NCBI GenBank assembly: GCA_000231825.2
Contig: AFXF02001841.1
Coordinates: 1 to 64,000 of the forward strand
Source of the DNA: Tetrahymena elliotti 4EA
Lineage: Eukaryota; Ciliophora; Oligohymenophorea; Hymenostomatida; Tetrahymenidae
Reading direction: 5' to 3'
DNA length: 64,000 bases
Both the position numbers and the translations under genes were made by a program. Below, piece by piece: positions 12,401 through 24,416 of this stretch (position 1 is the first letter of the stretch; each line of letters opens with the position of its first letter). The notes beneath the pieces are model-generated. The model ran no database searches, was not told where the DNA came from, and worked only from the letters and a program-made list of their open reading frames with translations.

Positions 12401-14141
12401 ACATCTAAACTTGTCATAAAATAAACTAAGCCCTCATTCGTTCACAATAATATCATAAATACTGTAAAGAAACAATACATTAAAAGAGCTTGGTTTGAGT
12501 ATGACTATTTAAGATGGTACTCAATAAGCTTGCCTAAGTGCTCTTGTAGAAGGTCTTAAATAAAATAGCAATTTGATTTTATTAGATTTGAGTTAAAATA
12601 AGATTCTAGATGAAGGGTTTATGATAATATTTGATACCTTAAAAGAAGATACAAATCTAAGGTAGCTTAAGATTCTTGAAGATAATTCTTTTAGTTTAGA
12701 ATCTGTTAATCGATTCTTAGAGTATATTAAGCAAAATCCCATACAATTAAAACAATTAGATTTATCTCCAAGACCAAATATTATTGAATTTGATGATATT
12801 TATACATAGATTTTGCATGAACTAGAAAAAAATACTAATGCTTATTCTAGCTTAAAATCAAGATAACCAGGTTTTGCAAGAGTATTTATTTAATTTTAAT
12901 TTCTTATTTAATCATATTTTTTGAGTGTTCTAATGTTTTTTAAAAATTATTTTAATTAAGAATAAGTCCTTTACAAATCATAGCGTGCTTGATTTTAAGC
13001 ATGAAGGAGCTGATTTTTGTAGGTTAGGCCTGAGTATAGATGGAGGCGGTATTAGAGGAATAATTCCTGCTACTATGATAAAAGTTTTGTGTGAAGAAAC
13101 AAAGTATAAGGTTCATGAAATTTTTGAAACTGTAGGAGGTACTTCTATAGGTGGATTACTAGGTAACTAATTTTTTTGCTTAAAAATAAGCATTAACACT
13201 TTTTAAACATAGCTTTAGGAAGTACAGGTACTCTTGATGGTATTAACCCTATATTAGAAATAGATTAGATGGTTGATGTATTTAAAGTAGATGGTTCAAA
13301 TATTTTTAATACCTCTAAGTTTAAAGCTATTCTAAATAATTTAATGGACCAAGCAAAATATGATCCTGCTGGATTAGAAAGTATTTTATTCAAGAATTTC
13401 TAAAACTGTAAACTTTCAGATGTAATCAAAGGAACAAATGTTATAGCTACTGCAGTCAGAAGAGAAATGAACCAAGGTTTTATAATTTAAATTTTTTTAT
13501 CAAAATTTTATCCATTTTTTACAGGTAAAAGTATAGCAAAAGTATTCAGAAGTAGAGAAGCTATTTTTAATGATGACAAAAACTTTTACATGAGGGATGT
13601 AGCAAGAGCAACTAGTGCTGCTCCAACATACTTCCCTTCTGCAGAAATCAAAAACATAAATTAAACTAAATCTTATAGTTTAATTGATGGAGGTGTTGGA
13701 CAAAATAATCCATCTAAATTAGTTTTAGAGGATATTAAGAAGGAGGCTTTAAATAGTGGTAATGAAAATAACTTCTTTTTACTCAGTTTAGGAACTGGAG
13801 AGCCTAAGAAATCTTAGTAATTAGGTAAAAATGCTGGTTTTTTAAATGTAGCTAATATCATTGATAGTTTTGGTGAGGGAGCCTCTGCTTATGTTGATAT
13901 TGAATTGAAGTAAAACTATGGAGATAAATATCTTAGAATATAACCTTCAATCCCTATTAGTAAATCAGATGCTGAGTTAGATAGTACTGATCCTAAAATT
14001 ATTGAAATTTACGAATAAGCAGCAGAGAAGGAAGCTCGTTTGTTTTTATGTGAAGAAAGTAAATATGGTCCTTTCAATGATAGACCAATCACAGAATGGT
14101 TTGCAGAAAATACTTAACGTAAGAAGGATGTATATATTTGA
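6412..14141 (+). CDS. Giant leucine-rich-repeat / patatin-like phospholipase
   Basis: Eleven exons, starting 6412 and running 7612/7656, 7736/8016, 8251/8301, 9650/9681, 9829/9882, 11691/11748, 12881/12961, 13162/13213, 13476/13525 to 14141. All phases close, giving 2347 residues. Residues 1-~1350 form a helical, Q-rich region I do not recognise. Roughly 1440-1960 contain leucine-rich repeats of the ribonuclease-inhibitor type, for example [14 protein letters not shown] and [17 protein letters not shown]. The C-terminal ~335 residues are a patatin domain. It has the oxyanion loop SIDGGGIRG (~2012), nucleophile elbow GGTSIGG (Ser ~2049) and the catalytic Asp in [12 protein letters not shown] (~2198), so the Ser-Asp dyad is intact. 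Patatins hydrolyse phospholipid acyl chains, and an active enzyme is expected. The LRRs presumably bind a ligand or regulator. An in-frame TGA at 7991 falls inside the 7737-8015 intron. Confidence 0.88.
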
Positions 14142-14342
14142 ATAAGCAATTAATAGGATATCCATAAATATTAATTTCAAATTTATAAATCAAATAATAT
14201 TTAGTATTTGTTTTTTATGTCTTTTTTTATTGATTGATATTTTCCCACCTTAAAAAATTTAAATTATCATTTGTTTTTTATAATTAATTTTTTTCAAATT
14301 AATTTCCAAAATAATTCTTGGCAAAAGAAAAAAAAGAAAACC

Positions 14343-14772
14343 ATGAAATTAAATTTTAGAGATTCTAAATTCAGTTAGATTACTTAATCAGAATGCTAAA
14401 AGTGGAGCAGCATTCATTTTTTAAACATCGATCGAACCAGTTAAATTTTTAAATCCATAATCGATTAAGCTTAATCCATCTGAATTTTGATATTTCTACA
14501 GAATACATTCTTTATTAAATTAAAAATATATTCGATCATGTATTTTCAAAAACATATCAAACTCATTCCCTCTTAAAAATAATTTAATGAAATAAATAAA
14601 TAATTAAAATATAGATAAAGTAGGCTCTGCTCTTGAGATTGAACTTTGGCTGAACGTGCTAGATGATAAATATAAAAGATAAAAGAAATAACTAAAATAA
14701 AATAAATAAATAAAAATTAATTAATTAGATAAATAAAAATAAAAAATAAAAAATTAGATAAATACAATTTGA
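14343..14772 (+). CDS. Small unknown protein, two exons
   Basis: Two exons, 14343-14439 and 14624-14772, join in phase through an intron with a GTTAAA donor and GTAG acceptor. Together they code 81 residues. The join reads SIHFLNIDRTSSALEIELW, then LNVLDDKYKRQKKQ, a well-formed amphipathic stretch followed by a K/Q-rich tail. The exon-2 block is clearly less AT-rich than its surroundings. I do not recognise the family. The weak GTT donor and the lack of a known homologue keep confidence modest. It lies 200 nt after the patatin gene on the same strand and could instead belong to that transcript's 3' region. Confidence 0.4.
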
Positions 14773-15480
14773 AAGAAAAATAAAAATTATAAATAAAAAA
14801 TCAGAAGAAAAAAAAACTAAAAGATTAATGTAAAGACAGAAAAGCACAAATAATTAATTCAAGCTACATAGGTATATCAATAATGTATTTCAAATTTTTG
14901 TATTTAAAAATATAAATATCTTAAATCTTTTTTGAGTGAGAAAAGTAAAGTTTTAAGATGCAAAAGAAAGTTTAAAAAGGTTAAATTTAAATCTAAGATA
15001 AAAATATTCAAAAATGTTTTTGTTACTTTCGTATTTTTATTACCAAATTAATTCATTTTTGTTTAAAATATGTAAAAATATACTTCTTATTTTTTTAAAA
15101 AATATTTTCATAATCTTAAAATTTTGCTTGAAAATAATAAAATTTGTTGGATTCTTTTAAATATATAAGAAATAAAAATATTTATTAGTACAACTAAGTT
15201 TTTTCTTTTTGCTTATTCTCTTGATTTTAGAATTGAAATGTTAAGAAATTTTCAGCTCATAGTTTTATTTTTTATCCATATTATTAATAAATTTGTGATC
15301 TTATGGTTATTGTTTTTTTAAAAATTGTGAATATATTTTTAATTTGGGATACAAAAGATTTGAATTATATTATTTTTACATATAAATATGGGAAAATTTC
15401 AAAAATATTAAATTACAAAGTTAATGATTATTTATTTATTCAAAGATATTAGATTATTTAGTTTCGAATAATTCTTAAAC
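14773..15480. other. Intergenic, no gene seen
   Basis: AT-rich spacer between converging transcription units: the small plus-strand gene and SMC1 on minus. It would hold two 3' ends. I see no coding frame or RNA gene. Confidence 0.6.
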
Positions 15481-18400
15481 TCAAACTTTTAAATTTAAAG
15501 ATAAAGTAAATGAGGTATCTGTATATCTATTAAAAGTTGTTCCTATTAAACTATCACATTATGAGTAGACTTCTTGATTATGAGAAACAATTAGTTTTTA
15601 CTATTTTGTAATGAGATTTCTAAATGTTTCTATCACATTTTATGTATTTGATGAATCTAGAGCAGCTTCTGACTCATCTAATATGAGGAAAGGAGAATCT
15701 TTTGCAATAGCAAGGAAAAGGGCTATTTATGCAAGAGTCTTTTCACCTCCACTTAACTCTTTTTCTGGATTTAAAGCATATGCTTTTTTAGGAGGACAGC
15801 AAAAATAATTAATTCCACCTTTGTACTTTTCTTCTTCATCACTTACAGTTAAGTCAGCATTTCCTTTTTGACCTTAGTTTTTTCCTTTAAGTTTTGTCAA
15901 TTCTCCATAATAAATTTTAACTTAGGTTTGAACTTCCTTAAAGAAATTATCAAATTTCTCTTTACGTAATTTCTTTATATTTTTAAGGTCTTCTTCTGCT
16001 TTTTTCTTTTCTGCAATAAGTTCAGCCTAACGATTCTTTAAATTTTCTTTTTTTGCTTTCATTTCTTCACTTGTAACTGTAGCTCCCATGAGCCCTTCAG
16101 CTAAATCCTTTGAAGCATATTCTTCAATTTTTTTACGCAACTCTTCTAAACGATCAACAAGACGATTTTAATAATTTAACAAAGATCCTATATCAACACT
16201 ATCTAATAATTAATTTAGAAGACTTTCTTTAGATTCATCGACAATTTGTTATTAGCGAGCAGTTCTTTTCTTCTAAAATTAGCTTTTATCTTTAAAGAGC
16301 ATAAAGTAGTTAAGCATTTCAATCTCACTAAATTTAATTAGAGATTCCTATAATTTAGCATCAGTAATCTACGATAGCACTTAAGTATACTATTTTAGAG
16401 ATTTAGTAAAATCTTTAGAAAGGGTTTATATTTCTTCTTTTTCCTCTTATGATTCTATGTCATCTTGCTATGATGATGACGATGAACTCTTTTTACTCTT
16501 GTTATCTTCTTCCATTTAAGAATCTTTTTATGACTTATCATTCATCTTAGAAGAATCTTTAAAGTCTATTTACTTCAACTAGCATTCTTACCATAATGTT
16601 TCTTTTTTATCTATTAATTACCCAATAGAATGTTTAATTTATATAATATCTTTTCTTAGTTAATTTGGTTACTAAATTAACAATTCATAGCTACTGTTAT
16701 TTTCTTAATTCAATTCTTAAATTTATTTTTCAACTTACTAGACATCAGAAAGAGCTTTCTTATATTTAATGTCCAGCTCATTTTTTGTGTTTTCAATTTT
16801 AACAGAAATATTTTTAAATTATTCAAGTAATTCCTCATAATTCTTTTTATTTTCATTGTATTTTTCTTATGCCTTAGTGACATTTTCAAGGTTTTCTTAT
16901 TGAGATTTTATTGAGTTATTTATATCTTGTACTTTCAGCTATTATTTCTCAATATTTTTGAAGATCCTTTCAACTGTCTCAGCATTTACAGAAATAAGCT
17001 CTTTAATATCTATTTTGTACTTCTTACAAAAGGGATCATAAATTTCACTTCTTTTTTTGTCAATTTTTTCTTAGGTGGTTAATAATCTCTTCTCGATTTC
17101 TTTTACAGAATTTTCAAGATTAATAATTTCTAAGCTTTTAGCAATTACATTTTTAATAGATTGCTTTTTTTCATCCAATCTTTTAATCTTCTCTTAAATA
17201 GATGTTAGTTCCTTTTAAAATTATAAAATATGATTTGAAAATTGTATTAAATACAATCAATCTTTACTGTATTGGTAATTTCTTTAGAAGCCTCGCAAGC
17301 TTATAGTTATTCTATTAATTTATTGTACTTTTTTTCTGTGTCTGAATTTTTGATAGATTCTAATTCAGCAACTTTTTTATCAATTTATTTCTCTTCATTT
17401 TAAATCTTTTTTTACAAGTTCTAAATATTTTATTCAGTTCCTAAATCCTTTTTAGAATATTTCTCTTTATCACTGCTAGAAATTTAAATACTCCCACTTG
17501 TAATAATATCTCCATCTTTTGTAATAATTTAATATACTTCTTATATTTTTCTGCCTCTTAGTTAAAATGCTTTTTCTGTGCTTTCACAAATCACTTTTCC
17601 TCGAAGTAGATATTTTAGAGTGTCTCCTATTTTAGCTTTTAATTCAGGATTCTCTTCATATTTAGAGGATCTTTCATCAACATCTACTAAAGATGTAGCA
17701 AGCTCCCCTAAGTTACCAATACGAGCTTTTACTAAGTCATCATCCGAATTAGGTAAATTTTATAAAATCATAACATCTCTTGCCTTTATTAATTTAAATT
17801 TTTAATATCTTTAAATCATTTTAATAATGAATATTACCAATCCTTAAGAGCCAAGTGTGACATTTACCAAAGAAGCAGTTTAAGGGCTATCTACAACCTT
17901 TTTAATATAAATTTTAAATTATTCATAAATTAATAAAATAGTATTACCAAGCAAGATAAGAAAGATCCCAAAGCAACTTTAATTGACAAATCATAAGATT
18001 TATTAGAATTATTTCTTATTAACTCAGAAAATTATCCAAAAAATCCTTTGAATTTATGAAGTTCTCTATAAACTTTGTTTTAATTTCTTATTTCTTCCAT
18101 TTGCTCTAGTTCATACTCTCTTTTTAAAAAATGAAACAAATTTAAAAAAAATAAAAAATAATTCAAATTATTTACAAAGAGAGCTTATTTTGTAACAAGA
18201 GAGACAAATCTTTTTAAATATTTTCCATTTTAACAACATTTTCTTTTCTTTAATTTTCTAATTCTACTAACTCTTACTTTGTTGAAGCTATTTCCGAACT
18301 TTTCTATTAAAGTTCACCTTGTTTTGAAATTTAGCTTGTTTTTGCTTCATTTATTTTAGTTTCTAATTCTTCGATATGGCTATTTTATTTAGATTATGCT

Positions 18401-19698
18401 TCAGTAGATACTTTCAATTAAGAGAGAACATTATTCATATCACTTGCAAGCTTTTTACTCTCTAGTTCTAAATTTAAAGTCTAAGAATTACAAACTCTTA
18501 CTAATTCTTGATATTCCTCATAATTATCTTTCAATTTTTTATTCTCAATTTTACTTTTTTATGACTCTTTAGAAGTCATTTCATTTAAAATAGATTCTTC
18601 CTTTTTCAGTTATCCATTTAATTTAGATAAACTTTCATTTATTTCTTTTATTTAATCCTAGAAACTCTTTTGGAGCTTTGCATTCTCTGAAAAGCTTTTA
18701 GCATTCTTAACTTAGTCCTCTTCTTATTCAAGTTGCTCTTAGAGTTCTCTAATTTATTGCTTAATTTACTCTCTTTCTTTCTCTTTTTTAGATTGCTCTT
18801 TTTAAAGATTTTTAATTTTCTAAAGTTAAAATAATAAATATCATTCTTAATTCTATAAAAATTATTTTTACAATATTATTCTATTGAATTTTCTACTTAA
18901 TTGTTCCTTCTTCTGTTTTTCTTTCATCTAATTTAATTTGTGTACTGGACAGTGCTTTCATTTCTTATAAAATACTGCTATCAATTTAAAAGAAGTTGGC
19001 TTATTCTATCTTAACTTCAATCTATTTTATTTCTTCATTTAAAGCTTCATATTTCTCATTTTATTCACTTATGCTTCTTAATTTTTAGTCCTCTTTTTTC
19101 AAATTTTTTTATTCTGAAATAATTTTAATTGTCTCATCATTGATTGATTTAATCGATTGATTCAACTCATCATATTCTTTCTTGAATTCAATGCTTCCAC
19201 AAGCTTTTTCAATGATTTCTGATAACTCTTCTGGACTTTTTTTAATAAGTTTATCTGTTTCTCCTTGTAGCATAAATGATTGAGGGCCTTAATTAATTAA
19301 CAATAAATGAATAAATTATCAATAAATTTTATCTAATTACCAATATTATATTTTCTAAGCTATTCTTAATACTATTCTTAATTTAAAATGTTATTATTCA
19401 TATAAAATGTTATTTGTTTTTTTCTATTTTATGTTTTCTTAAAGGATATTTTTTAACGCTTTTCTTACAAAATAACTTCTACAGAGCACATATCAGGTTT
19501 TGATTGCTAGGCTATGCTACTTATGGGGTGATGATTTCTTGCATTTTCTATGTTGAAAGCAAAAGTTAAAGCATCTACAATATTACTCTTACCACAACCA
19601 TTAGGACCTATAATACCCGTCATTTGGGTAAAAGATCCAATTTAATGCTTGCCTCTAAAAGATTTAAAATTCTCAACCTCTATATACTAAATATTCAT
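15481..19698 (-). CDS. SMC1: Structural maintenance of chromosomes 1 (cohesin ATPase)
   Basis: An SMC ATPase of about 1200-1250 residues with several short introns, such as those near 19280-19330, 18120-18180 and 17820-17945. The N-terminal head has NFKSFRGKHQIGSF, Walker A IIGPNGCGKSNIVDAL and Q-loop FMLQGETD. Two long Glu/Lys-rich coiled-coil arms flank a hinge, coded near 17450-17810 (GNLGELA, LLRGKVICE, VYQIITKDGDII). The C-terminal head has signature ELSGGEK, Walker B PFLILDESEAALD and an H-loop VSHN. The YKGGINYFCCPPKK block before the signature and DSLIG after the H-loop fit SMC1 better than SMC2, 3 or 4. SMC1 pairs with SMC3 and a kleisin to hold sister chromatids and act in meiosis. 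Oddities: DES replaces the usual DEI/DEV in Walker B, though the catalytic Glu is kept, and the linker before the signature is divergent. Confidence 0.82.
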
Positions 19699-19781
19699 TA
19701 CTAATTATTTTAATTAACTTATAATTTTTTTTTAAATTTGAAAATTAGTTTAACCAGATAATATCTTAATTTATAATTATA

Positions 19782-19793
19782 AATCCCGCCACA
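19782..19793 (-). promoter_or_regulatory. E2F-like box upstream of SMC1
   Basis: On the SMC1 strand it reads TGTGGCGGGATT, about 85 nt before the start codon. GGCGGGA is the core of the eukaryotic E2F/DP site (TTTSSCGC or its complement). Such a GC block is conspicuous in surroundings this AT-rich. Cohesin genes are S-phase-induced in many eukaryotes, so E2F control is plausible. Binding is inferred only. Confidence 0.45.
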
Positions 19794-21045
19794 AAAATTT
19801 TGCAAAATGATGACTTTTATAAAAATTCTAAATATTAGTTAGCTTAATCTTAGCTAAATTATCTTTTTTTTATTATAAGAATAAATTTTATTTCAAGAAA
19901 GATATTTTAAAAAAATATTTTGAGTTAAATCTTAAAATTAATTTTAATAATTAAATTTATGCAAAAAAAGTTAATTTTTTTTCATTTTTTAATACAGCAT
20001 AACTTAATTAGCAAAAAAATATATTTAATAAATTTACTTAAATTACAATAAAGATAAATCAAAAAAACTTGATTTATTTAATTGAAAAAGTATTTTATTT
20101 GGTTTTTAATTAATTTCCTAAAATAATTTTAATTTTTGCTTTATTTTAATCTTAAAAAATAATATCAAATACTAAACATTATCTGATTTTTTGTTTTGCG
20201 CTGTTTTTTTTACTATTATTATTGAGTTAAAAAGCTAAATAAATTGAAAATGTTAATTTTAGATCAATTGGTTTTAAAAAAGTAGATATGAGTAAATAAA
20301 TATTATCTTTGTCAATTTAAAATGTTACTATTAAAGAAATTTCAAATTAAATTAAAGTTTCATGAACGAATTGAAATTATTTTCAACAAGGCTTATTGAT
20401 TTTATTTATTTTAAGAATAAAATTAATTTTTATTTAACATTTGAAAAAAATTTTAGTTAAAATATTTTTGAGTAAATCATTTTAAAATTAAATATCAAAG
20501 TTGAGGAATAAATTGTAAAATAATAGATTTGATTATTTTTGGAATACATTAATAATAAATCAATTATTTTAAGATGATCTTAACTACTTTTCATTTAATA
20601 ATTAAATTGCTAATTTAGTTAATGCTTGGTTAACTTCGAGAATATTATGAATTTTTGTTAACATATTTTTATATGCTAATAAGTGAAAAAAATAAAATTT
20701 AATTTTTCAATTAATTTATCTAATTGATATCGTTAGTGTTAGTGTCAATTTTTTAATATTAAGCTTAAAGTGTTTTAAATATTTCAATAAGAAAAATTTT
20801 GTTTGATAATAATGAAACAAAAGGACTACAAAATATTATCATAAAATGATCAATTATTAATCTAATTTTAAACATGTTTAAATAAAACACTCTAAATTGA
20901 ATACCTTTTAATTTTCACTTTTTTATAATTAAATAAAAAAGTTTACATTTTAAAAATAAATATTTTTTTTTCGAGTTATTTCTTATATAAAATCTTTCAT
21001 TAAATTAAATCAAAGTGCGTTATAAGAGTCTCTGAAATATAGTAT

Positions 21046-21055
21046 TGGTGGGGGA
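21046..21055 (+). promoter_or_regulatory. G-rich box TGGTGGGGGA upstream of GDH-like gene
   Basis: An exact 10-mer, 714 nt before the start of the GDH-like gene and in its orientation. The same 10-mer occurs upstream of the intact GDH gene (complement of 54391-54400), also in gene orientation. This suggests a shared regulator or a relic of gene duplication. Confidence 0.35.
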
Positions 21056-21768
21056 GATTGATTATATTATTAAAAGATATTTCTATGGAATTATGAAATA
21101 ATATCATTAGAAAATTAGCACATGCATACTCTCAAAAATTTAACTGTAAATATGCTGAGAAAGTTGAAATAAAAGTTAAGATTTATTGCTTGAAACTTAG
21201 ATAAATGGTTTATATTAAAGCAATAATTGGTAGAATTGTTTCAAGTTGGTGCCATTTGGGAATAGTAAGCATGATAGAATAAAAAAAATAGAGAAGGATA
21301 AAAGTGAAATGAATTAGGTAAAATTAAGATACCCAAGTTGAGTTTAATTGAGTGAATAAATAAAAAAATAAAAAAATAGAGTGAAATCGACCCCCCTTTA
21401 AGATATGCGATCACACCTTTAAAACTAAAATACTACTTTGCTTAAGCTAGATAAAGGATATATTAAAGCATTTAGTAAATTGATATTTGGATATGTGACG
21501 CACTTTCAAGATAGATAAAAATGGAGTATTAAATCAATAAAATACATCAAATGTATCGTAATTAATAATAAATTAATTGTATAGTACAAAATAATAGTCC
21601 CTTGTATTTAAGAAAAATAAAAAAATTAATTAGAGCAGATAAAGAAGAATCCTTCTGATAATACCATAATTTACATTTACATAATAATTAAACTAAATTA
21701 TTTATCTTTCAGAAAAAAAGAAGATAACAAAGCAAAACTTTAACTATAATAAATAGTCCAAATTGAAG

Positions 21769-24050
21769 ATGCTATCCAAGATTTCCAAATTTTCCTTTTC
21801 CTCCTCTATATTGAAGAGTACTGAATAATTCTTTAAATAAGCTGGTAAAATAGCTAACATTCCTGAAGAAGACTTATAATTCTACTTCGAACCTGAAATC
21901 AGTTGTTAGATTAACATCCCTTTAAAGAGAGAAAATGGTGAATTCATCAATGTTAACTGCTATCGTACTTAACACAAGCAACACAGAGTTCCTACCAAGG
22001 GTGGTTTAAGATTCATGGTTGGTGTTACTACTGAAGATGTCCATGCCTTCTCAGCTTTAACAACTGTCAAGAATGCTATTGCTGCCGTTCCCTTTGGAGG
22101 TTCTTTCGGTGCTATCTCCATCGATCCTGCTTTGATGACCCAAAGAGAAGTTGAACTCATCACCAGAAAATACACCACTGAACTCTGCAAGAGAGGTTTC
22201 ATCGGTGCTTCTATCGATGTTCCCGGACCTGATCATCACACTGGAGAACGCGAAATGAACTACATTAAGGATACCTACTAAACGTACATATTTTTAACAT
22301 AATTTATATTTTTAATTGAATTAACTCCACCTCATATGCTTAAAGATTGCTTTTATAATTGAAGCAAAATAAAATTAAAAATTAAATAATTTATCTTATC
22401 AAAATAGTTTCTATGGTTAAAACGACATTAACTCCTAAGGATGTGTCACCGGTAAATCTTTGGTAATAATTCCTTTCACTATCCATTAAAATTAAGAGAA
22501 TATTTAACAATTTTATAAACAATATACATTAAAAATAGCAAATATAATTAGTTTATAATTGGAATAAAAATCAATATTTGTTAATAAAAATAGAATTAAG
22601 GTGGTATTAGAGGTAGAGTTCAAGCTGGTGGCCTCGGTGCTTCTATCTACTTGAATTATTTATTTAATCATTCATAGCTTGCTGCTAGATTAGGCTTAGA
22701 AAAGGGTATTGCAGGAAAGACCTTCATTATTCATGTAAGCTAGTTTGTTATTATTTAGTTTTTGCAATTATTTTAAATAGAAATATAGAAGCGATAAGAA
22801 TAAAATAAAAGATTTCTTTTAAGAGAAATAATAAAGCAATCAAGTTTTTGAATAAAAAAACAAGCAAATTTATTCAATAAATTAGGATTTTGATTTCAGA
22901 TTGAAATCTATTGTTTCATCATTTTAAGACTGTGATTTTAATGATAATATCTTATTGCTTTTTCATTTATTTATTAAAAAAAGTCTATTTATTAACAAAA
23001 AGTGTGAAATATTTCATTTACATGCTATTTTTTTATTTTACAATAGAGTTTTGGTAAAGTTGGTTACTGGACTGCTTTCTACTTACAAGAATTAGGTGCT
23101 AAGCTTATAGGTGTCATCGAAAAGGATGGCTCTATCTATAACCCCGAAGGTAAATAAAAATTCTATCAATTATTTCAACAATTACTTAACATTTATAATA
23201 TTATATTAGGTATTGATGTCAACCTTGTTAAGCTTCACTTTGATAAGAACCACAGCTTCAAGGGATACCCTGGTGCTGAATTCTACCCTGATGAAACTGC
23301 TATGTATAAATAATGCGATATGTTGATTCCCACTTATGTTAACCATCTTATTAATAAAGGTATATATTTATTTCATTTAATTTTTATCTACCTTCTTAAT
23401 AGCTACAAGATAGATTTATATTACTTCAAAAGATTAAAGTTAATTGAAATTGTGAATCTAAAGTATTATATTTTTAATATTAGATAATGCTGATAAGCTT
23501 AACTGCAAGTATTTAATTGAAAATACAAATGCTGTTGTTAGTTTCGAAGCTGATTAAATTTTGAACAATAAGGGAATCGTTGTTTTCCCTGATGTTTTAA
23601 TTTCTTCTGGACCTATTGTAGTTAGCTACATGGAATGGTTAAAGAATCTTGAACACATTCGTAAGGGTAGATTGACTCGTAAGTGGGAAGAATAAAGGTA
23701 AAAATAAAAAAATTAATTTTATAATTTTTTAATGTAAATAATTATTTTAAAATATTAAAAGTAACTACTCCTTGTTGTAATTCATTTCTGAAAAAACTGG
23801 TTTAAAAATGGAAGTTAGTGAAGAAAACAAGGAAAAGCTTCAAGGTGCCTAAGAAAGAGATATCGTTAACTCTGGTTTAGAAGCTATTATTGAAGAATCA
23901 GTTGATGAAATTCTTCCTATCCTTGAAAAGAATCCTAATATTTCTTTACGTGATGCCTGCTATGTTGATGCTTTAACTAAATTACACTCTCACTACAAAA
24001 TTGCTGGTATTGCTCTTTGCAACTCAGTTAAAATTGAAAAGAAATAATGA
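21769..24050 (+). CDS. Glutamate dehydrogenase paralogue, catalytically degenerate
   Basis: Multi-exon GDH-fold protein of about 470-480 residues, with exons recognisable by higher GC. MLSKISKFSFSSSILKS looks like a mitochondrial presequence. It keeps PTKGGLRF, the Lys in TTVKNAIAAVPFGG, the catalytic Asp in SIDVPGPDHHTGERE, and GGIRGR. It has lost others. The catalytic-lysine motif GGAKGG is GGSFGA, coded near 22095. The NAD motif GFGNVG is SFGKVG. The family's E-x-A-N-G-P-T-T is ENTNAVVS, and NAGGVTVSY is SSGPIVVSY. GDH normally deaminates glutamate to 2-oxoglutarate. With these losses the protein is probably inactive, perhaps a regulatory partner of the intact GDH at 51.3-54.1 kb. It has no TGA breaks, clean splice sites and strong codon bias, so it is a maintained gene and not a pseudogene. 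Introns lie near 22283-22400, 22455-22600, 22733-23046, 23151-23210, 23358-23483 and 23698-23760. Confidence 0.9.
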
Positions 24051-24407
24051 ATCATAAGTTGATTTTTAATATTTTATCAAATTGTATTCATACTTATCTT
24101 TTCTATTTTTAAATTAATTTAATGTCAGTCTGAAAAATCATATTTCTTAAATTATTTACTTCAATTGTTAATCCTTTAACATTTATCTATTCTATATTAG
24201 ATAGAAATAACATGTTTTTATAACTAATATTTTTCAACAAAAATAACTTTTGAACTTTTTTATTTTTAAAGTTATTTTGAAAAAATGTGAGAAAGCTTTT
24301 TTTAAATAGAGAATTATCAGTATTATTAAAAAGATTAAATTATATAAAAAATAAGGAGCAGAAAAGATATAATTTGCATTTAAAGATTAATTAATCTTTT
24401 TTAATTC
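24051..24407. other. Intergenic, no gene seen
   Basis: AT-rich 3' flank of the GDH-like gene, leading to the tRNA terminator. Nothing else is recognised. Confidence 0.6.
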
Positions 24408-24414
24408 AAAAAAA
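24408..24414 (-). terminator. Pol III T-run after tRNA-Leu
   Basis: Seven consecutive T on the tRNA strand, beginning two bases past the discriminator base. This is a standard RNA polymerase III stop. Confidence 0.8.
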
Positions 24415-24416
24415 TC

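Larger units (their letters stand above)
19699..21768. other. 2-kb intergenic region between divergent SMC1 and GDH-like genes
   Basis: The longest gene-free stretch here and extremely AT-rich. It contains two GC-rich islands: an E2F-like box near SMC1 and a G-rich box at 21046. A C-run and a GCGATCAC segment lie near 21390. I found no coding frame with protein-like composition. Confidence 0.6.

Noticed and set aside
14624..14680. GC-rich block resembling a tRNA or box C/D snoRNA
   Set aside because: No A box, acceptor stem or correctly ordered C and D boxes. It codes the second exon of a small protein in phase.
21969..22239. Two minus-strand ORFs over the GDH-like gene
   Set aside because: Shadows of the plus-strand GDH exon, which has family motifs and codon bias.
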